64,000 nucleotides of DNA from Porites lobata (Eukaryota; Cnidaria; Anthozoa; Scleractinia; Poritidae). The notes beneath the pieces are model-generated. The model saw only the letters and a program-made list of their open reading frames with translations. It had not been told where the DNA came from and did no database searches. This document shows, one piece after another, positions 45,425 to 56,659 of the stretch. The DNA lies in NCBI GenBank assembly GCA_942486035.1, contig CALNXK010000046.1:2282001-2346000 (forward strand), given 5' to 3'. Both the position numbers and the translations under genes were made by a program. Each line of letters opens with the position of its first letter. Position 1 is the stretch's first letter.

Positions 45425-45700
45425 TGATCCTTTTCTCCAATTCGGCTAGTTTTACATTGTCGTTGTTTACAATGTTTGAAGCCGATTGCGACTCAGACGA
45501 GATGAAAGTGTAGGCCTAGACTCAAGTTTGTTTCTAAGGCTGTCGAGCCTTCATTTATGGATGCGCGTGGGGGCGTTAACAAGTGCTTGTTTGGCAGTTT
45601 GCTTAATATCCTTGATTTCTTTTTGGAAAGTACTATCGGGGGCAATATTTGCCTTAGCACTTGATGCATTGTATTAATTTGGGGGTCATTAATGTAAAGT
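45425..45700 (-). pseudogene. Penelope-like element upstream ORF remnant
   Basis: Directly upstream of the reverse transcriptase the minus strand has DSTFQKEIKDIKQTAKQALV, then, after stops, KLAELEKRIIDLTNI. The heptad-like pattern suggests a coiled coil of the small first ORF seen in some Penelope-like elements. The assignment is by position. Confidence 0.4.
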
Positions 45701-45704
45701 TTTA

Positions 45705-46430
45705 ACGAATAGAAGCTTGTAAAACAACAGTTTAAACATGTAAAAGAAACAATTCTCACCACTAAAAAGGACCAGATAACACAAGGAAATAAGGAAGGCT
45801 TGATACGAAGTAAAAAGTCGCTTCTGTTGGAAAATCTGGTGTTGGGGGAAAATTCTAACCAGCAAACGAAAAAATAAGAATAAAAAAGAATTACAAGCCT
45901 AACGCAACAACAAAGAAAAAGAAAACGCTATTTTTTTCAAAACCTTGCCAAGTTTATAACAAAATGAAAAGAAACTACTGACATGGGTACAGCACATGTC
46001 CGTGAAAAGATTTCAAACAGTGCAGTGAAGTTTTAATCGGGTAACAGAAACCTTGGGAAGTTTCAAAGGAGATTGAAATTATTGAAGTGAAACTGAACCA
46101 ACAGTAATTTTTTAGCTGGACTGGTAAGAGAAACAATCATTCTTTTTATTTTTCCCCCCAAATATTACCTATTGCTTCCTCTGCAAAGCTAATTTTATTC
46201 AAAAGCGATTCATGACGCTTTAAACTTGTATATAGCCATTTTGTAAAGCCACAGGAGTCTGAGAACTGACTGTTCTTCAAACCTTTATACATCCATAACC
46301 CCCTTCCAAGAAAATAATCAACAGGAAGGGTCCAAGAAACTGGCAAATGTTGGAAAAAAGGAATCCCATTCCTATGCAAAATAGGCATGATTCGCTCATT
46401 GGCACTCTATCTATGGGTATACCTAGTGTA
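45705..46430. other. No recognised gene
   Basis: AT-rich. A minus frame 46146-46388 is open for 80 codons (LPVSWTLPVDYFLGRGLWMY) but has no family signature. Confidence 0.3.
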
Positions 46431-46435
46431 AACCT

Positions 46436-46625
46436 CGTAGCCTTGGTCTGTCTGCATCCGCGCTGGAATGGTTCAAAAGTTACCTAAAAGGAAAGTGCAA
46501 GTGCGTTCATATTGGGGATGTGGTTTCGGAGTCTCCCAGTTGATTATGGAGTTCCACAAGGGTCCATTCTTGGCCCCGTTCTGTTTACTGTTTATATAAT
46601 AAATGACTTATTAACTTTACCTGGC
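46436..46625 (+). pseudogene. LINE reverse transcriptase fragment (CR1/L2/Jockey group)
   Basis: The plus strand reads SLGLSASALEWFKSYLKGKC, then after a frameshift near 46540 DYGVPQGSILGPVLFTVYI and NDLLTLP with one extra codon. Y-G-V-P-Q-G-S-I-L-G-P-x-L-F is the conserved RT motif of these non-LTR elements. The catalytic Y-A-D-D block is missing. Confidence 0.85.
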
Positions 46626-46629
46626 TTTA

Positions 46630-48215
46630 TGTGGAATAAAGGATACTGTGTTCTCATCTATGATGAACGGTGCCAAAGTTTTCTGTTGTTGTTCGGCTTG
46701 TGCCAGGTAAAATGGGAGATTTGCAGCCTACTGTGGCTGGGCGCCAAGTCAGCTGGGAACTTGGCACTTATTCTTTCTTTATTTACAAAGAAGGGCATAG
46801 CCTGCTCTGTGCAGCCTACCGAACTCCAAAATTCTGTGCACCTCCTGCTGAATGTCTGTCATGGGTGTTGTTCCCTTTTATCATTGCCCTTAGACCCGTT
46901 TCTCTTTACATGTGTAATACACAGAAGAACAATTATAGCTATGCTTCCAAATATTTGCTTATCTTAGCGGAAAAGGCGGCGCATTCCAGTAGCACCGGCC
47001 AAGACTTTTAGAAAAAAGCACAAGTTAAGCTCCGGAAACTTGACGGTCACGTCACATCGATCGTTTTTTCATTCAAAAAAGTAAAGAAACGGTAAAGCAA
47101 GGAATTATAAAATACCCTTATAAAAAATGTATCAGTCACTGAATGGAACAATATAACCACCAAGCTTATTTAACTTAACCCTTTTTTTCAATCATCATCA
47201 GCCAAATCACCTCTTGATATAATAAGTGACAGACCGTCTGTGACTTTCTTAAAAAAATCCTATTTATCATTCACGGATAGTTGCGCTAAAGAATACGTTT
47301 CCCATAGGATTTTCAAAAGTGAACAAACTATAACAGGCTTTTTTAGCGCTGTCAAGCTTGATCAGGAGTTAAACTATTGAAGGTCAGTGGGCTGTTTGAC
47401 TTGGCTCCCAGTTGTACTGAATGTCAGTTGGTACCGCTTCTTCAAAAAAATTGAAAACGAACAAGAACCCACACATTACGACTAAATCGACTAAAGCAAT
47501 AGAAGGTGAATTATACACAAACCTTAAAGAAATGAGTAAATCCTTTCAGTTTGATATCCTCTCTCCGCAATGATTAGACCTTCGTTCAACCGACCCACGA
47601 CTTCAACGGTTACTTCCAACGGCCGAAGATCGAATGAAAGGCGATTGTGTTTTCGCGCGATTTTTTTAACAACCGACGACCCGGATGAAAGGTAGTCAAC
47701 GGTATTTCCGTTGTCACGTACCGCACCATGAGCGCAAACAAGCAGTAGTTGACTCTCTCTCAGGCTTAAAGATATCAGTTATGAATCTTCTCAATTGAAA
47801 CCAAAAAGTAACACAATGGCTGAGAAAAAGGAAAAGTTCAGTTATCAAGGACAGTGCAAGCGGAGAAAAAAAATTGCGAAAGGGTAGATGATATTGTGGA
47901 GTTAAAGACATTTCGCATTCGTGTCATCGATTCGACGTAGACTGAGGAATGCTGGCGAACTCGATCCTCAGGCATCCTCTTCTTGTACTGGAATGTTTCT
48001 GTTTTCAGCATAAAGAAAGCGGTTCACCTTCATCATCTGCGATCACAAAAGGGAGATTCAGGTATTTTGAAAAAACAGGCCTTCTTAAAATGAGTCAGGA
48101 GCGCTTGATCAGGATTGATATTGCACTAACAGTATTATCGTGTCGTGTGGAAGGTGATCGAGCTTGGCACGATAATTAATTATTACAGTCCTCCAACAAA
48201 CAACTGAGCACAACG
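46630..48215. other. No recognised gene
   Basis: Several open frames of 65-150 codons overlap here (for example 46670-47011) with no recognisable domain. Nothing else was identified. Confidence 0.3.
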
Positions 48216-48219
48216 CTTT

Positions 48220-48646
48220 TTAAAGGGAACCTCCACTCTTACTACAGAATAAGTTTAAATCGAATAAAATTATGTTGATAAACAAATTTGTTCGAAATTT
48301 GTCTTAAAAAAAGTGTTTATATCAGGAAAAGTGAATTTTAAAATCGCTTATTTTCACTTTCAAATTTCGCGGGCGCCGCCATCTTGAATAATTGTGACGT
48401 GTTACGGTTGCTCTATTGTTCTGACACAAAGAGCTTTTGTTTAATAACAATAGGGCAACCATTACACGTCACAATTATTCAAGATGGCGACGCCCGCAAA
48501 ATTTGAAAACAAAAATAGGCGAATCTAAAAGTTATTTCTTTCGGATACAAACGCTTTCTTTAAAAATATTTTAGATTGACTTGACTGTAACAGTTCTTTC
48601 CTGTGATTTAAAGTTATCTTTTTGTTGAAGTGGAGGTTCCCTTTAA
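48220..48646. mobile_element. TTAA-flanked foldback MITE
   Basis: TTAA at 48220-48223 is followed by AGGGAACCTCCACT. The other end is AGTGGAGGTTCCCT followed by TTAA at 48643-48646. A second, stronger inverted pair lies inside: GCCATCTTGAATAATTGTGACGT-type near 48377-48400 against its complement near 48465-48490, extending to CTATTGTT/AACAATAG around a loop near 48420-48440. TTAA duplication is the hallmark of piggyBac elements, so this is probably a piggyBac-like MITE. It has no transposase. Confidence 0.8.
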
Positions 48647-48889
48647 AGAAAAGTTGTCGCAAATGGCTGTTCACTATTACACGGTACTGTTGGTGCACAT
48701 GCAGGAAACTGAAACGAAAAAAGAAATAATCAAAGCAAGCCTTTATCGAGAAATTGTGGTGTGGATGATGTGATTCTCTGTGACTTTAGAATTTACTGGT
48801 TTTGTCAAGCACTAATATATAAAAGCGTTTTAGTGTTACATTAAGTTTAAAATTTGAGAAGTGCCATACTATAGTTAATATTAGTAGGT

Positions 48890-49430
48890 TTGAGCCTATC
48901 TTTTCACTACCTATGTCCAAGATAGTTTTAAGATAGGTTATAAAGTGTTTCGTGAGAAACAGATAGCTTTCAAATAGCCTAACTTTTCACTATCTTTTCC
49001 AAGATAGCTTTTGGATAGCATATTGAATGGCTTTATGGACAATGGATAGATTTAAGATAGGCTATCTTTTCACTATTTACCACTAAGTTAGTACTAAGAT
49101 AGTAGAGAGTTTAATTTTACAAAATGAAAATAGAAATCAGATAGCCCAGCTTTTAACTAACTCCAGTGAAGACAGTTTTCAGATAGCTGAGATAGTAGTT
49201 GGTTAGGCTATCTTTTTGCTATCGCCATAGGTAGTTAGTTTTAAGATACTCTATCTATCTCTTAATTACCTGGCAGATATATAATAGTTAGAACAAAACT
49301 AGGACAGAGATAGCTAGGCACTATCTGCTCAAACTCTAAAATAGCAAAAAGATAGCGAACTTTGTTGAGGAACTAGATTTTAGATAGTGGAAACTAGTTT
49401 TAAGATAGCAATAAACTAGAAATAAGATAT
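48890..49430. repeat. GATAG/CTATC-rich tract
   Basis: The words AGATAG or CTATCT recur more than twenty times on both strands in about 540 bp. Longer forms such as TTTTAAGATAG occur near 48926, 49230 and 49398. There is no fixed period, so this is not a simple tandem repeat. Confidence 0.7.
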
Positions 49431-49434
49431 GATC

Positions 49435-50355
49435 ATTTTTGTAAGGGTAGCCATGAGTAACAGAAGACTCCTGATAGTAGCTGAATATCATTTTGTACAT
49501 CCAGTGGAAAGACAAAGTTAAAAACATCACAAGTTGACACAAGACTCTGTCAGCTTCAGCTGTCAAAGTAAACAAGATTCAAGATGCTGGATAAATTTTC
49601 CGCATGAACTCACCTGTTAGTGTATGAGCCAAGGGGGGATGTTGGTACCATATTGATGGACAAACAGTACTGTGGTTTTTCTTAATGTACTTAGGCTATA
49701 GTTTATAAATATGTGTGATAGCATTGGTCAAATTGTCATCTTCTGTGTTTTAGGGGGGGAGGGGTGGGTCAGTGCGTCGCTTTACTGTAGTAAGTATTTA
49801 TCCTTTAAAGGGTGCCTTTAATTATCCATAAACATGTTTAATTATCCATTGCAAACAATTCTAGTGCTCTGAATTTTAGCTTGAGGCCGCAGAATTTATT
49901 TCAAAAATTGACAGTGACTCGTCTCCGACCTTTGGGGGGAGGGCAAGAAGAAAATTATGACAAAAATTTCTTATGGAGTACCCAAACAAAGGAAAAAGTC
50001 TTAAAAATTAAGATAACCAATTCAAACATTATATCCCAGCACTTCGCTTTCGTTTTCTGGGCTGCCTGTGTAATTTTTGTGACTTGAGCCCGCAGTACCA
50101 ACCGCTGAAATCATCCAGTAAGCTCTCTTCGAACCAAAGGTAAGTTTCAAAATTCGGAAATTTCTCATACTTTTTTACATTGTTGCCTTTCAAAAGTTGT
50201 GTTTTACGCTACAAAGGTCATTTTGCCTTCAACTGATACCCTTGTTACTTTAATCACAGTCTCAAAAGTCATTATTTTAGTCAATATTTTCACCTTTGTA
50301 ATATCTGTAAGTTTTCAAGATGGCGGCCACAAACAGAATGATAGACTTCATCCTT
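49435..50355. other. No recognised gene
   Basis: AT-rich, with a G-run GGGGGGGAGGGGTGGG near 49754. No domain seen. Confidence 0.3.
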
Positions 50356-50369
50356 TTTGATATACTGTA

Positions 50370-50800
50370 GCTGGACCGGTTTTCATGTTCAAACGCGAAG
50401 CAAGGAGAATGTGCGGGAGGTGGCTTATTTACCAACAATTAATGCCCCAGCAACAGAGCTAAGCACCGTTAATGAAATCCTGCGCCAGTCCGAAGACATC
50501 AGGAAAAGGCTTTATCTAGACCAGATCGTCGTTGTATTGGATCAAGGATTATATGCCAAAGCATGTGAGGTTACTTGGAAAAACAGAGAGCTCTATGAGA
50601 AAATCATTCTTCGCTTAGGAACATTTCATACAATCTGCAACCTACTGTCCATAATAGGGAAGCGCTTTCAAGATGCAGGCTTGAGTGATGTCTGTATCGA
50701 ATCTGGCATACTAGCTGGAGGATCCGTGTGTGGTGTTATGGAGGGGAAGGTGTATAATCGTGCTGTTCGCATCCACAAGTACATCTACGAACACGGGATG
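50370..50800 (+). pseudogene. Exon of an unnamed multicopy cnidarian family (YLPTINAP), truncated
   Basis: After an acceptor ATATACTGTAG the frame is open for about 145 codons. It reads VAYLPTINAPATELSTVNEI, then VVVLDQGLYAKACEVTWKN, IILRLGTFHTICNLLSIIGK, SGILAGGSVCGVMEGKVYNR and AVRIHKYIYE. The order Y-L-P-x-I-N-A...D-x-A-x-Y-x-K-A...R-L-G-x-F-H-x-x-x-x-F-L-x-x-I-G-K...M-x-x-G-K-x-[YW]-N-R is one I recall from multicopy invertebrate proteins of unknown function. Family similarity ends at about 50800, where a CAAAGG repeat array begins, so the gene has been cut there. No named catalytic motif. Confidence 0.5.
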
Positions 50801-50819
50801 AAAAAACGGATTTACCGAA

Positions 50820-51440
50820 CGTCAAAGGTGAAGTCAAACGCGCGATGAAGGCCACCTTTGCAAACCTTTGTGCACCTTTGACGCGCGACAAATGTTTACC
50901 TTTGCCCGCGGTTTCAGGCGAGTCTTCAGGCGGTAAAGGCCGTTTTTGTCACGCCTTTAACCCCTACCTTTGACGCGCGTCAAAGGTATATTTCATTAGC
51001 ATTTGTACCCCTATCAAAGACGTCTTCAAATATGTCTGAGACTCGAGCCAAAGGTGTGACAAAAGCGCGGCAAAGTTATGTCTTTGATTAAAGTCAAAGG
51101 CTTATGAAAAGTGTCGTCAAATGTGTCTGAGCCTCAGGTCAAATGTGTGACAAAGTTGTCGTCAAATGCGTCTGAGATTTCAGTCAAAGGTTTGACAAAG
51201 GCTTCGTCAAATATGCTGTGTCTGAGAGGCAAGTCAAAGGTTTGACAAAGGTGTCGTCAAATAAGTGTAATATTCAAAACAAAGGTTTGACAAAAGTGTC
51301 GTCAAATATGTCTGGGTTTTTAATCAAAGGTTTGATAAAGGTGTCGTAAAATGTGAGTAAGATCCAAGTCAAAGGCATGACAAATGGTGTAGTCAAATTT
51401 ATGTGTAATTCACGCGCCATGAACACACGTATGTCAAAGG
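50820..51440. repeat. CAAAGG-type tandem array, 45-bp period
   Basis: The landmark CGTCAAAT or a variant falls at 51115, 51160, 51205, 51255, 51300, 51345 and 51391, mostly 45 bp apart. Each unit also carries GTCAAAGGTTTGAC, itself an inverted repeat. About nine units span 50985-51440. The leading part (50820-50985) is GC-richer with CCTTTGACGCGCGTCAAAGG, a perfect palindrome, near 50969-50988. TCAAAGG resembles the TCF/LEF core; any such role is speculation. Confidence 0.8.
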
Positions 51441-51666
51441 TGAGACAAATAAAACTTTTTACTTTGAATTTCATACTTTATTGTAGTCAAAACTTTAATT
51501 TATCAATTTTAGGCGAAAGGTCCAATACAATTAATTTTACTATTGCATGCTTTTAAAGTTGAAAGTATCTGAGTTAACTTTGTAAGACAATTAACTCGCA
51601 CTTATAATAAGTCGGACTTACAATTGTCCAAAATTATCAGTTAACTTATGTAAGGCTAAGAGGTCT

Positions 51667-52345
51667 TCCCAGTTACTTTTAAATTAGCTTGGGACGAAGC
51701 TCCTTCGTGTAGAAAAGGGGGCAAATGAGCTCGCTTCTCAGTTTCACCAATTCTTCGGCGCTTTTCCCCTCTTTATTTCATTTTTTTTTTCAACAACGAT
51801 TGAAGGAGCTGACCCCAAAGCTTCAAGTTAGTAACTTTGTATACAAGAATATGACAAATTATAGATAACTTTCTCCGTGTGTCGGAGAAACCCCAAGATG
51901 TTTCTATACCAATTCTCGCACTAAAGTCTGACTAAAAATATTCAGTCAGAGATTATCAATGTAACTTACGGCAGCTAAAAACACTTGCTGAACTGAATAA
52001 AAAATTACAATAAAGCCCAAGTTACTTTTCAATTAGCCTGATACCAGGCTCCTCTTTTGTACTGAGAAAAAAGAACGAATGAGCTCGCTTCTTTCGCCAA
52101 TTCTCCTGCGCTTTTCACGTCTTTATTTTAATTTTTTTCCAACAAGGACTAAAGGAGCCGACTCCTCAAACTTTTCCAAATTAGTATTAAACTTTGTATC
52201 ATAAAAGAATATGGTACTAACAGTTTTATAGGGAAGCAGGCTCTAATCACTTCTTTCAATGGAGCTAATGTTGATAAAATATAGATAACAACATTATCAG
52301 TCTTGGAACATAAAACCGAAAGATGTTTCTGTATCAATTGTGCGT
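51667..52345. repeat. Diverged tandem duplication, about 345-bp offset
   Basis: AGTTACTTTTAAATTAGCTT at about 51679 recurs as AGTTACTTTTCAATTAGCCT at about 52021. GAGCTCGCTTCT, GCGCTTTTC, TCTTTATTTCA, GGAGC(T/C)GAC and AAGATGTTTCT follow in the same order in both. The second copy has an insertion near 52210-52300. No coding content. Confidence 0.7.
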
Positions 52346-52349
52346 ACTT

Positions 52350-53745
52350 GAACAAAGATAGCTATGTCAATCCAGATCTTATTTCAATACGGTTGTTCAG
52401 CGTTGTTCAGAATGTTCTTTGTATCTTTAGGCCATTTCCAAGTTCTCTCACTTTTCAGTAAAAACGAGGCTAAGTGCAAAACCTTTGTAAAATGAGTTTT
52501 ATTTTCATAAATATGAAAAGTCAAATTTATATCAATTGCGCACTTAGCCTCTCTTTAAAGTTAGTTTTGAGGTCACTGGGGAAAGGGCGTATTGTTTTAA
52601 AAAGATAATCAGCAACCACGAAAACTAACTCAGGCCAAAAGTCGAGGCTAAAAATTAAAAAAGGTAACGATTAGGCTGCGAAAGACAGACGTTAGTGTCT
52701 TAGGGTTACGTGGCTTTGTTTGTCTAGCTAAAAAAAGGGAACCTATGTGGTCACATAGCTTTCAAATTGCTGACTTGGTTACGTTGCCACTTTGTTGTTC
52801 GCGCATTTGAGTTATAAAGCCATAAAAACTGCAATCAAAGGGAGTTTCATCGATTTACTTTCATCCAACGAAAATTCGTCTTTTGTTTGGTTCACAGAAA
52901 TGCCATTGTTTTTCTTGGCCTTGAAAAACACATAGAAATGTGACCACGAGAGTATTTTTCCTTTAACAAAGAAGCCACGTGACCCAAGTCATAAACGATT
53001 CAGACGTTTGGCGACAATGGCAACTGTCGCGTGTGTCCTTGAATTTTTGATAGTAACTACTTACCAACACCCAAAAACTAACAGAAAATTTTCAACTTTC
53101 ACCGGCACTATGACTTTGCGGGCCCCTCACCGTGCCAAAGAAAAAAAAGAAAAATCGAGCTACCTGTAATTGTAAGTGACACAGGGATTCCCTGCGGTCT
53201 AACACAGGCGGTAAAAGTTCTTTGGTGGACCTGGCCCTCCAACTAACAACAGTCGAATTCCCCACTCTGATTGGTAAAAAACTCATTGTCTATAACAATT
53301 CAAATTTTCTATGACTGAATCGCCTAAAGAGTTGATAGTGAGTTCGTTACTCAGCGTGCGGAATCGTCATCCAGTCAGAGTGCATTCTGATTTTCCGCCC
53401 AGAGGGTCTCAATGGGATTATTAAACCGTCACCCGTCAAAAAAGGTTATTTTTTACCGTTTTCACCCCGTTTTTCACCGTTTCAAATCACTTACTAGCTC
53501 ATCATTTCAGCTGATCTTCACCGACTGGCTCCTTTAAATAAAGGTCACGAAAACCTTCAAAACACAAAAGTTTGTTATTTATTTACACAGAAGTTTCTAT
53601 TTTGTGAAACTCTTGGACTAAATTTCCACATAATTAAACTTCTTGTTGTTATCAACCGTCAAAATTGACAAAAAAAAAAAAAGCCCGGCTTCAAAGTTAC
53701 CTCCCCATTGAGACCCCCATCCAATTCGCTCTTGCCTCATCTCGG
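52350..53745. other. No recognised gene
   Basis: Several plain open frames under 70 codons. No domains or repeat ends were recognised. Confidence 0.3.
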
Positions 53746-53747
53746 TA

Positions 53748-54140
53748 TTACGTAGTTAAGGGCGGTAGGCAGATTGCCCACTGAGGAGCGTCTTGTGGGG
53801 CAAGACGCTCCGAGGCATTTTCCGATGACTCTCTGCGAGTCATCATAGCCGCTGCTTTAGAAGACCTTCTTCGAGAGGACTTTCGGTCCAGCGACTTAAC
53901 TAAATCTTCCAATTCAGTAGAGCGCCACGGCAACTTTTTTGTGAGGAATTTTTTCCTTTTGACTGTCGTCTCTTCGGCTTCATCGTCACCTTCTCTCTGT
54001 TCCCCTTCCTCTGCCTCACTGTTAGAGGCAGAGTCATCGGAGGACATGTAACAAGCCTGAATCGCGCCAAGGTATCGGCTTTTATCCTCCTCTGAAATTG
54101 TCGTACTAACCTTGACGGCTTTTCTTCGCCGTGCTGCTTT
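53748..54140 (-). CDS. Terminal exon of a repeat-associated protein with an acidic Ser-rich linker
   Basis: After an acceptor ATTTTCCAG the frame is open for 130 codons to a TAA. It reads ARRRKAVKVSTTISEEDKSR, then YMSSDDSASNSEAEEGEQRE, KLPWRSTELEDLVKSLDRKS and PQWAICLP. Y-M-S-S-[DE]-[DE]-S...L-P-W-R-S-x-x-x-x-x-x-x-x-x-L-D is, as I recall, a pattern ending many multicopy cnidarian proteins of unknown function. The acidic Ser tract looks like a CK2-type target region. The upstream exons are not identified. Confidence 0.5.
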   Translation of the reverse strand, partial: KAARRRKAVKVSTTISEEDKSRYLGAIQACYMSSDDSASNSEAEEGEQREGDDEAEETTVKRKKFLTKKLPWRSTELEDLVKSLDRKSSRRRSSKAAAMMTRRESSENASERLAPQDAPQWAICLPPLTT

Positions 54141-54313
54141 CTGGAAAATGATAACAGCAATAATCCTTAACAACATGTCACACATTTTAGGGGGAGGCAG
54201 CGTGGCTGAGGTAAGACCATTAATAGATAACAATATATGTGGAGGCGCACTTACGTATCCTTGGGTAGTAAGACAAAACTAATTCATTCAGCTTTGGGCC
54301 GAAATTACGAGAA

Positions 54314-54658
54314 ATGCTAGAGATGGATACCGTAAACAAAAACGGTAAATTTCCTTCCAACTATAAGGTTAGCCCAATCGATTTTGAAAAAGATAAGCCC
54401 CTCCAAACAAAACCATGTTTGTCACGCGGGAAGCGGGAGTTGGACGTCACGTACATGATCTATGATTGGTTGCCTTATTGGAAACATTTTCCTAAGAGCT
54501 CTGCTTTGAACTCTGACTCGTTGTCATCTGACATATTTGAGCTATTAGCTGAAGATGTCGGAACACTTCAGATTAAACGTGTTCTGTTTTTCATTTTTGG
54601 ACGAGGTTATGAGCGGGTGGACCCTCTACGCAGTTCTTTCCTTATGGTTCTCTGTTAA
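54314..54658 (+). CDS. Hypothetical open frame, 114 codons
   Basis: It starts MLEMDTVNKNGKFPSNYKVS and includes YMIYDWLPYWKHFPKSSALN. The composition is protein-like but I recognise no family and no splice context. It may be chance. Confidence 0.25.
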   Translation: MLEMDTVNKNGKFPSNYKVSPIDFEKDKPLQTKPCLSRGKRELDVTYMIYDWLPYWKHFPKSSALNSDSLSSDIFELLAEDVGTLQIKRVLFFIFGRGYERVDPLRSSFLMVLC

Positions 54659-55054
54659 TGCAAAATCACCTTTTTGTAACTAGTCGTATTCGAAAACTAC
54701 GGAGCTTGTTGAAATGGACGTGACCGACTGCAGCGCGCTCATGGGATCGGAACAACGACTCGACGGTGACATTTCCAGTTACGATTCTCTGAGGGCTAAA
54801 GTTAAGGCATTTGACTTATCGTCGTTGGCTGATCGATATCTAACATGGAATTAATTCCGAACGTTTTTTCAGCCGTTGTTTCGTCGTTGTACTTGCGAGA
54901 ATCAGAGAATGCACATTTAAACACATTAAGGAGCTTACACATGAAGATGTAGGGTCTGGTTAAGTTACTGAGTGTGGTGAAAATTTTGAAGTTAGCAACT
55001 TCGTTACTTCGCAACCATTGAGGTAAGCATGTTTTTAAAGTATAAAATAGTCTG

Positions 55055-55490
55055 AGGCCCTGTTTACAAGGCGGGAGGGTAACCCTGGTGCTTGCCTTCT
55101 AAACGCTCGGCTAGGGATAACTCGGCTACCCGGGTCAACTTTCTGCCATCATGTGTGACCAGTAATCGTGCCAACTTGAACGGTATCATCCAGTTTCTGA
55201 GCTTAATTATAAATGCATCTGAAAAATAACATGTTATTTTCTGTCTACGACAATAATATTTTCCCCTTTTTTTGTGAATTGAACGTGTTTTCCAGAGAGA
55301 ATTCGAACTTCAAGATTATTTTAAATATTGGACCGTTACAAAGAATGACACGCATGACGAAACGCGTTAGCAAAGCTTGTAAAGTTGACAAGGGTGATAG
55401 GGTAACCCTGGCTGAGAAATTTGCTTGTAAACCAGAGTTAACTTTAACCCACTTGCTATATAGGGTAACCCTAGCACAAGGGTAATGTAT
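55055..55490. mobile_element. Possible MITE with GGGTAACCCT motifs
   Basis: GAGGCCCTGTTTACAAGG and AGGGTAACCCTGG lie near the left end. GATAGGGTAACCCTGG and ATAGGGTAACCCTAG lie near the right, with TTTACAAGC and GTCAACTTT segments in inverted arrangement. Similarity of the arms is partial and no target duplication was found. Confidence 0.4.
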
Positions 55491-55494
55491 GTAA

Positions 55495-56025
55495 ATGTTA
55501 ATGGTTAATGTATGTAACAGTAGCTCTATTCATAATAAAAGCAAATTAATGTATGCATTGGGATAAAAGCATTGTAACATCTTGTAAAATTTTGGTTCAA
55601 TTCTGTAAGTTTGGAAACATGTTTTAATTGTCTTTCTTAGAAAGTGCGGAAACCTGGAAATGTGTCTTCATTGTCTTTATCTAATAATTTTGGAAGTGTC
55701 GAAATTTGTCTTTATTTTCAAAATTCAACAACTGTTTAAGCGTGGAAATCCACCTGGAAGTGTGCCAGAGACTTGAACCCTCCCATTTTGGCTGGAAACC
55801 TCCCTTTTTTGGCAAGTATTTCCAGCCTCCTGTTTTTGCTTAATATTCTCCCACTTTTGAAACTCTTCCATTTCTTTGTTTAACCAATCTTTTTAGCATT
55901 CTTCTTTGCTGTTTTTCTGTGGTTTCTCAGCCATTTCTACTCTTTTAGCATCCCACCATGATCTTGCAATAATTTTGGGCGCAGTATTTCCTTTGACTGT
56001 GATCTCAAAATACAGGAAATGGCAT
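55495..56025. other. No recognised gene
   Basis: AT-rich with loosely repeated GGAAACMTG and CCTCCYTTTTT words. Nothing else. Confidence 0.3.
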
Positions 56026-56026
56026 C

Positions 56027-56469
56027 TTAAGGTCTCGGTAAAGGAAAACGAGGTGCCCACAGAAAAAAATTCTAGTCGTGCGAGTATTTTCGCTACATTG
56101 GCAAGTTATATATCAAATTAAAGCTAAAAAACCAAATTACCTTATAAAAGATTTTATTCCATCGAATTTCAAAAGGCGCCTAAGTTTTTTGCTCTCGGAC
56201 TCATAGGTATCAAGTTTACTGCTGAAGCTCCAGCCCTTTCGCGTTAATGTTAAATATTCACTTCCTTTTTATTGCATCTGATTGACAGATAAAAGACCTA
56301 AAAAAGGTGTGAGGAATTTTCCGATTTCCCTTTGTAACTCATTTTATGTCAGTTTCTTTGCGTAAATCGCGCTCAAGATTCGACTTTTTAGTTTGAAATG
56401 CAATAATTCCGCTAATACGAGACATATGCAAAATTCCTCACACCTCGTTTTCCTTTACCAAGACCTTAA
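56027..56469. mobile_element. TTAA-flanked MITE with 28-bp inverted ends
   Basis: The left end 56028-56055 (TAAGGTCTCGGTAAAGGAAA...) is the inverted copy of 56441-56468 with one mismatch. TTAA is found at both outer ends (56027-56030, 56466-56469). TTAA points to a piggyBac-like origin, though the ends differ from the MITE at 48.2 kb, so it is a separate family. Confidence 0.8.
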
Positions 56470-56659
56470 AGGCATATCTCTCCACCTTCAGCCCTCGTGG
56501 AAGCGGCTATGCAGCTCCTAAGATTTTCCTATTTTCTAGTTGTCAGGATTGGCATCTTTGATGTGGAAATGTGTCTCCATTGTGTTAAGGTGGCACAATA
56601 GGGATTTTAAGAGTCATTACCTACCAAGTTTGAGTGTAAACAACGTCACCTTTAATAGA

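Noticed and set aside
46512..47011. Two long overlapping plus frames after the LINE fragment
   Set aside because: Similarity to reverse transcriptase ends at about 46625. The rest shows no motif and its two frames contradict each other.
47714..47911. Small-RNA or 5S rRNA gene candidate near 47.73 kb
   Set aside because: No internal A/C boxes or B box and no T-run terminator in the right place.
48890..49430. Telomere- or centromere-type satellite
   Set aside because: The GATAG words lack a constant period.
50985..51440. CRISPR-like array
   Set aside because: The 45-bp units are contiguous diverged tandem repeats without unique spacers, and the DNA is eukaryotic.
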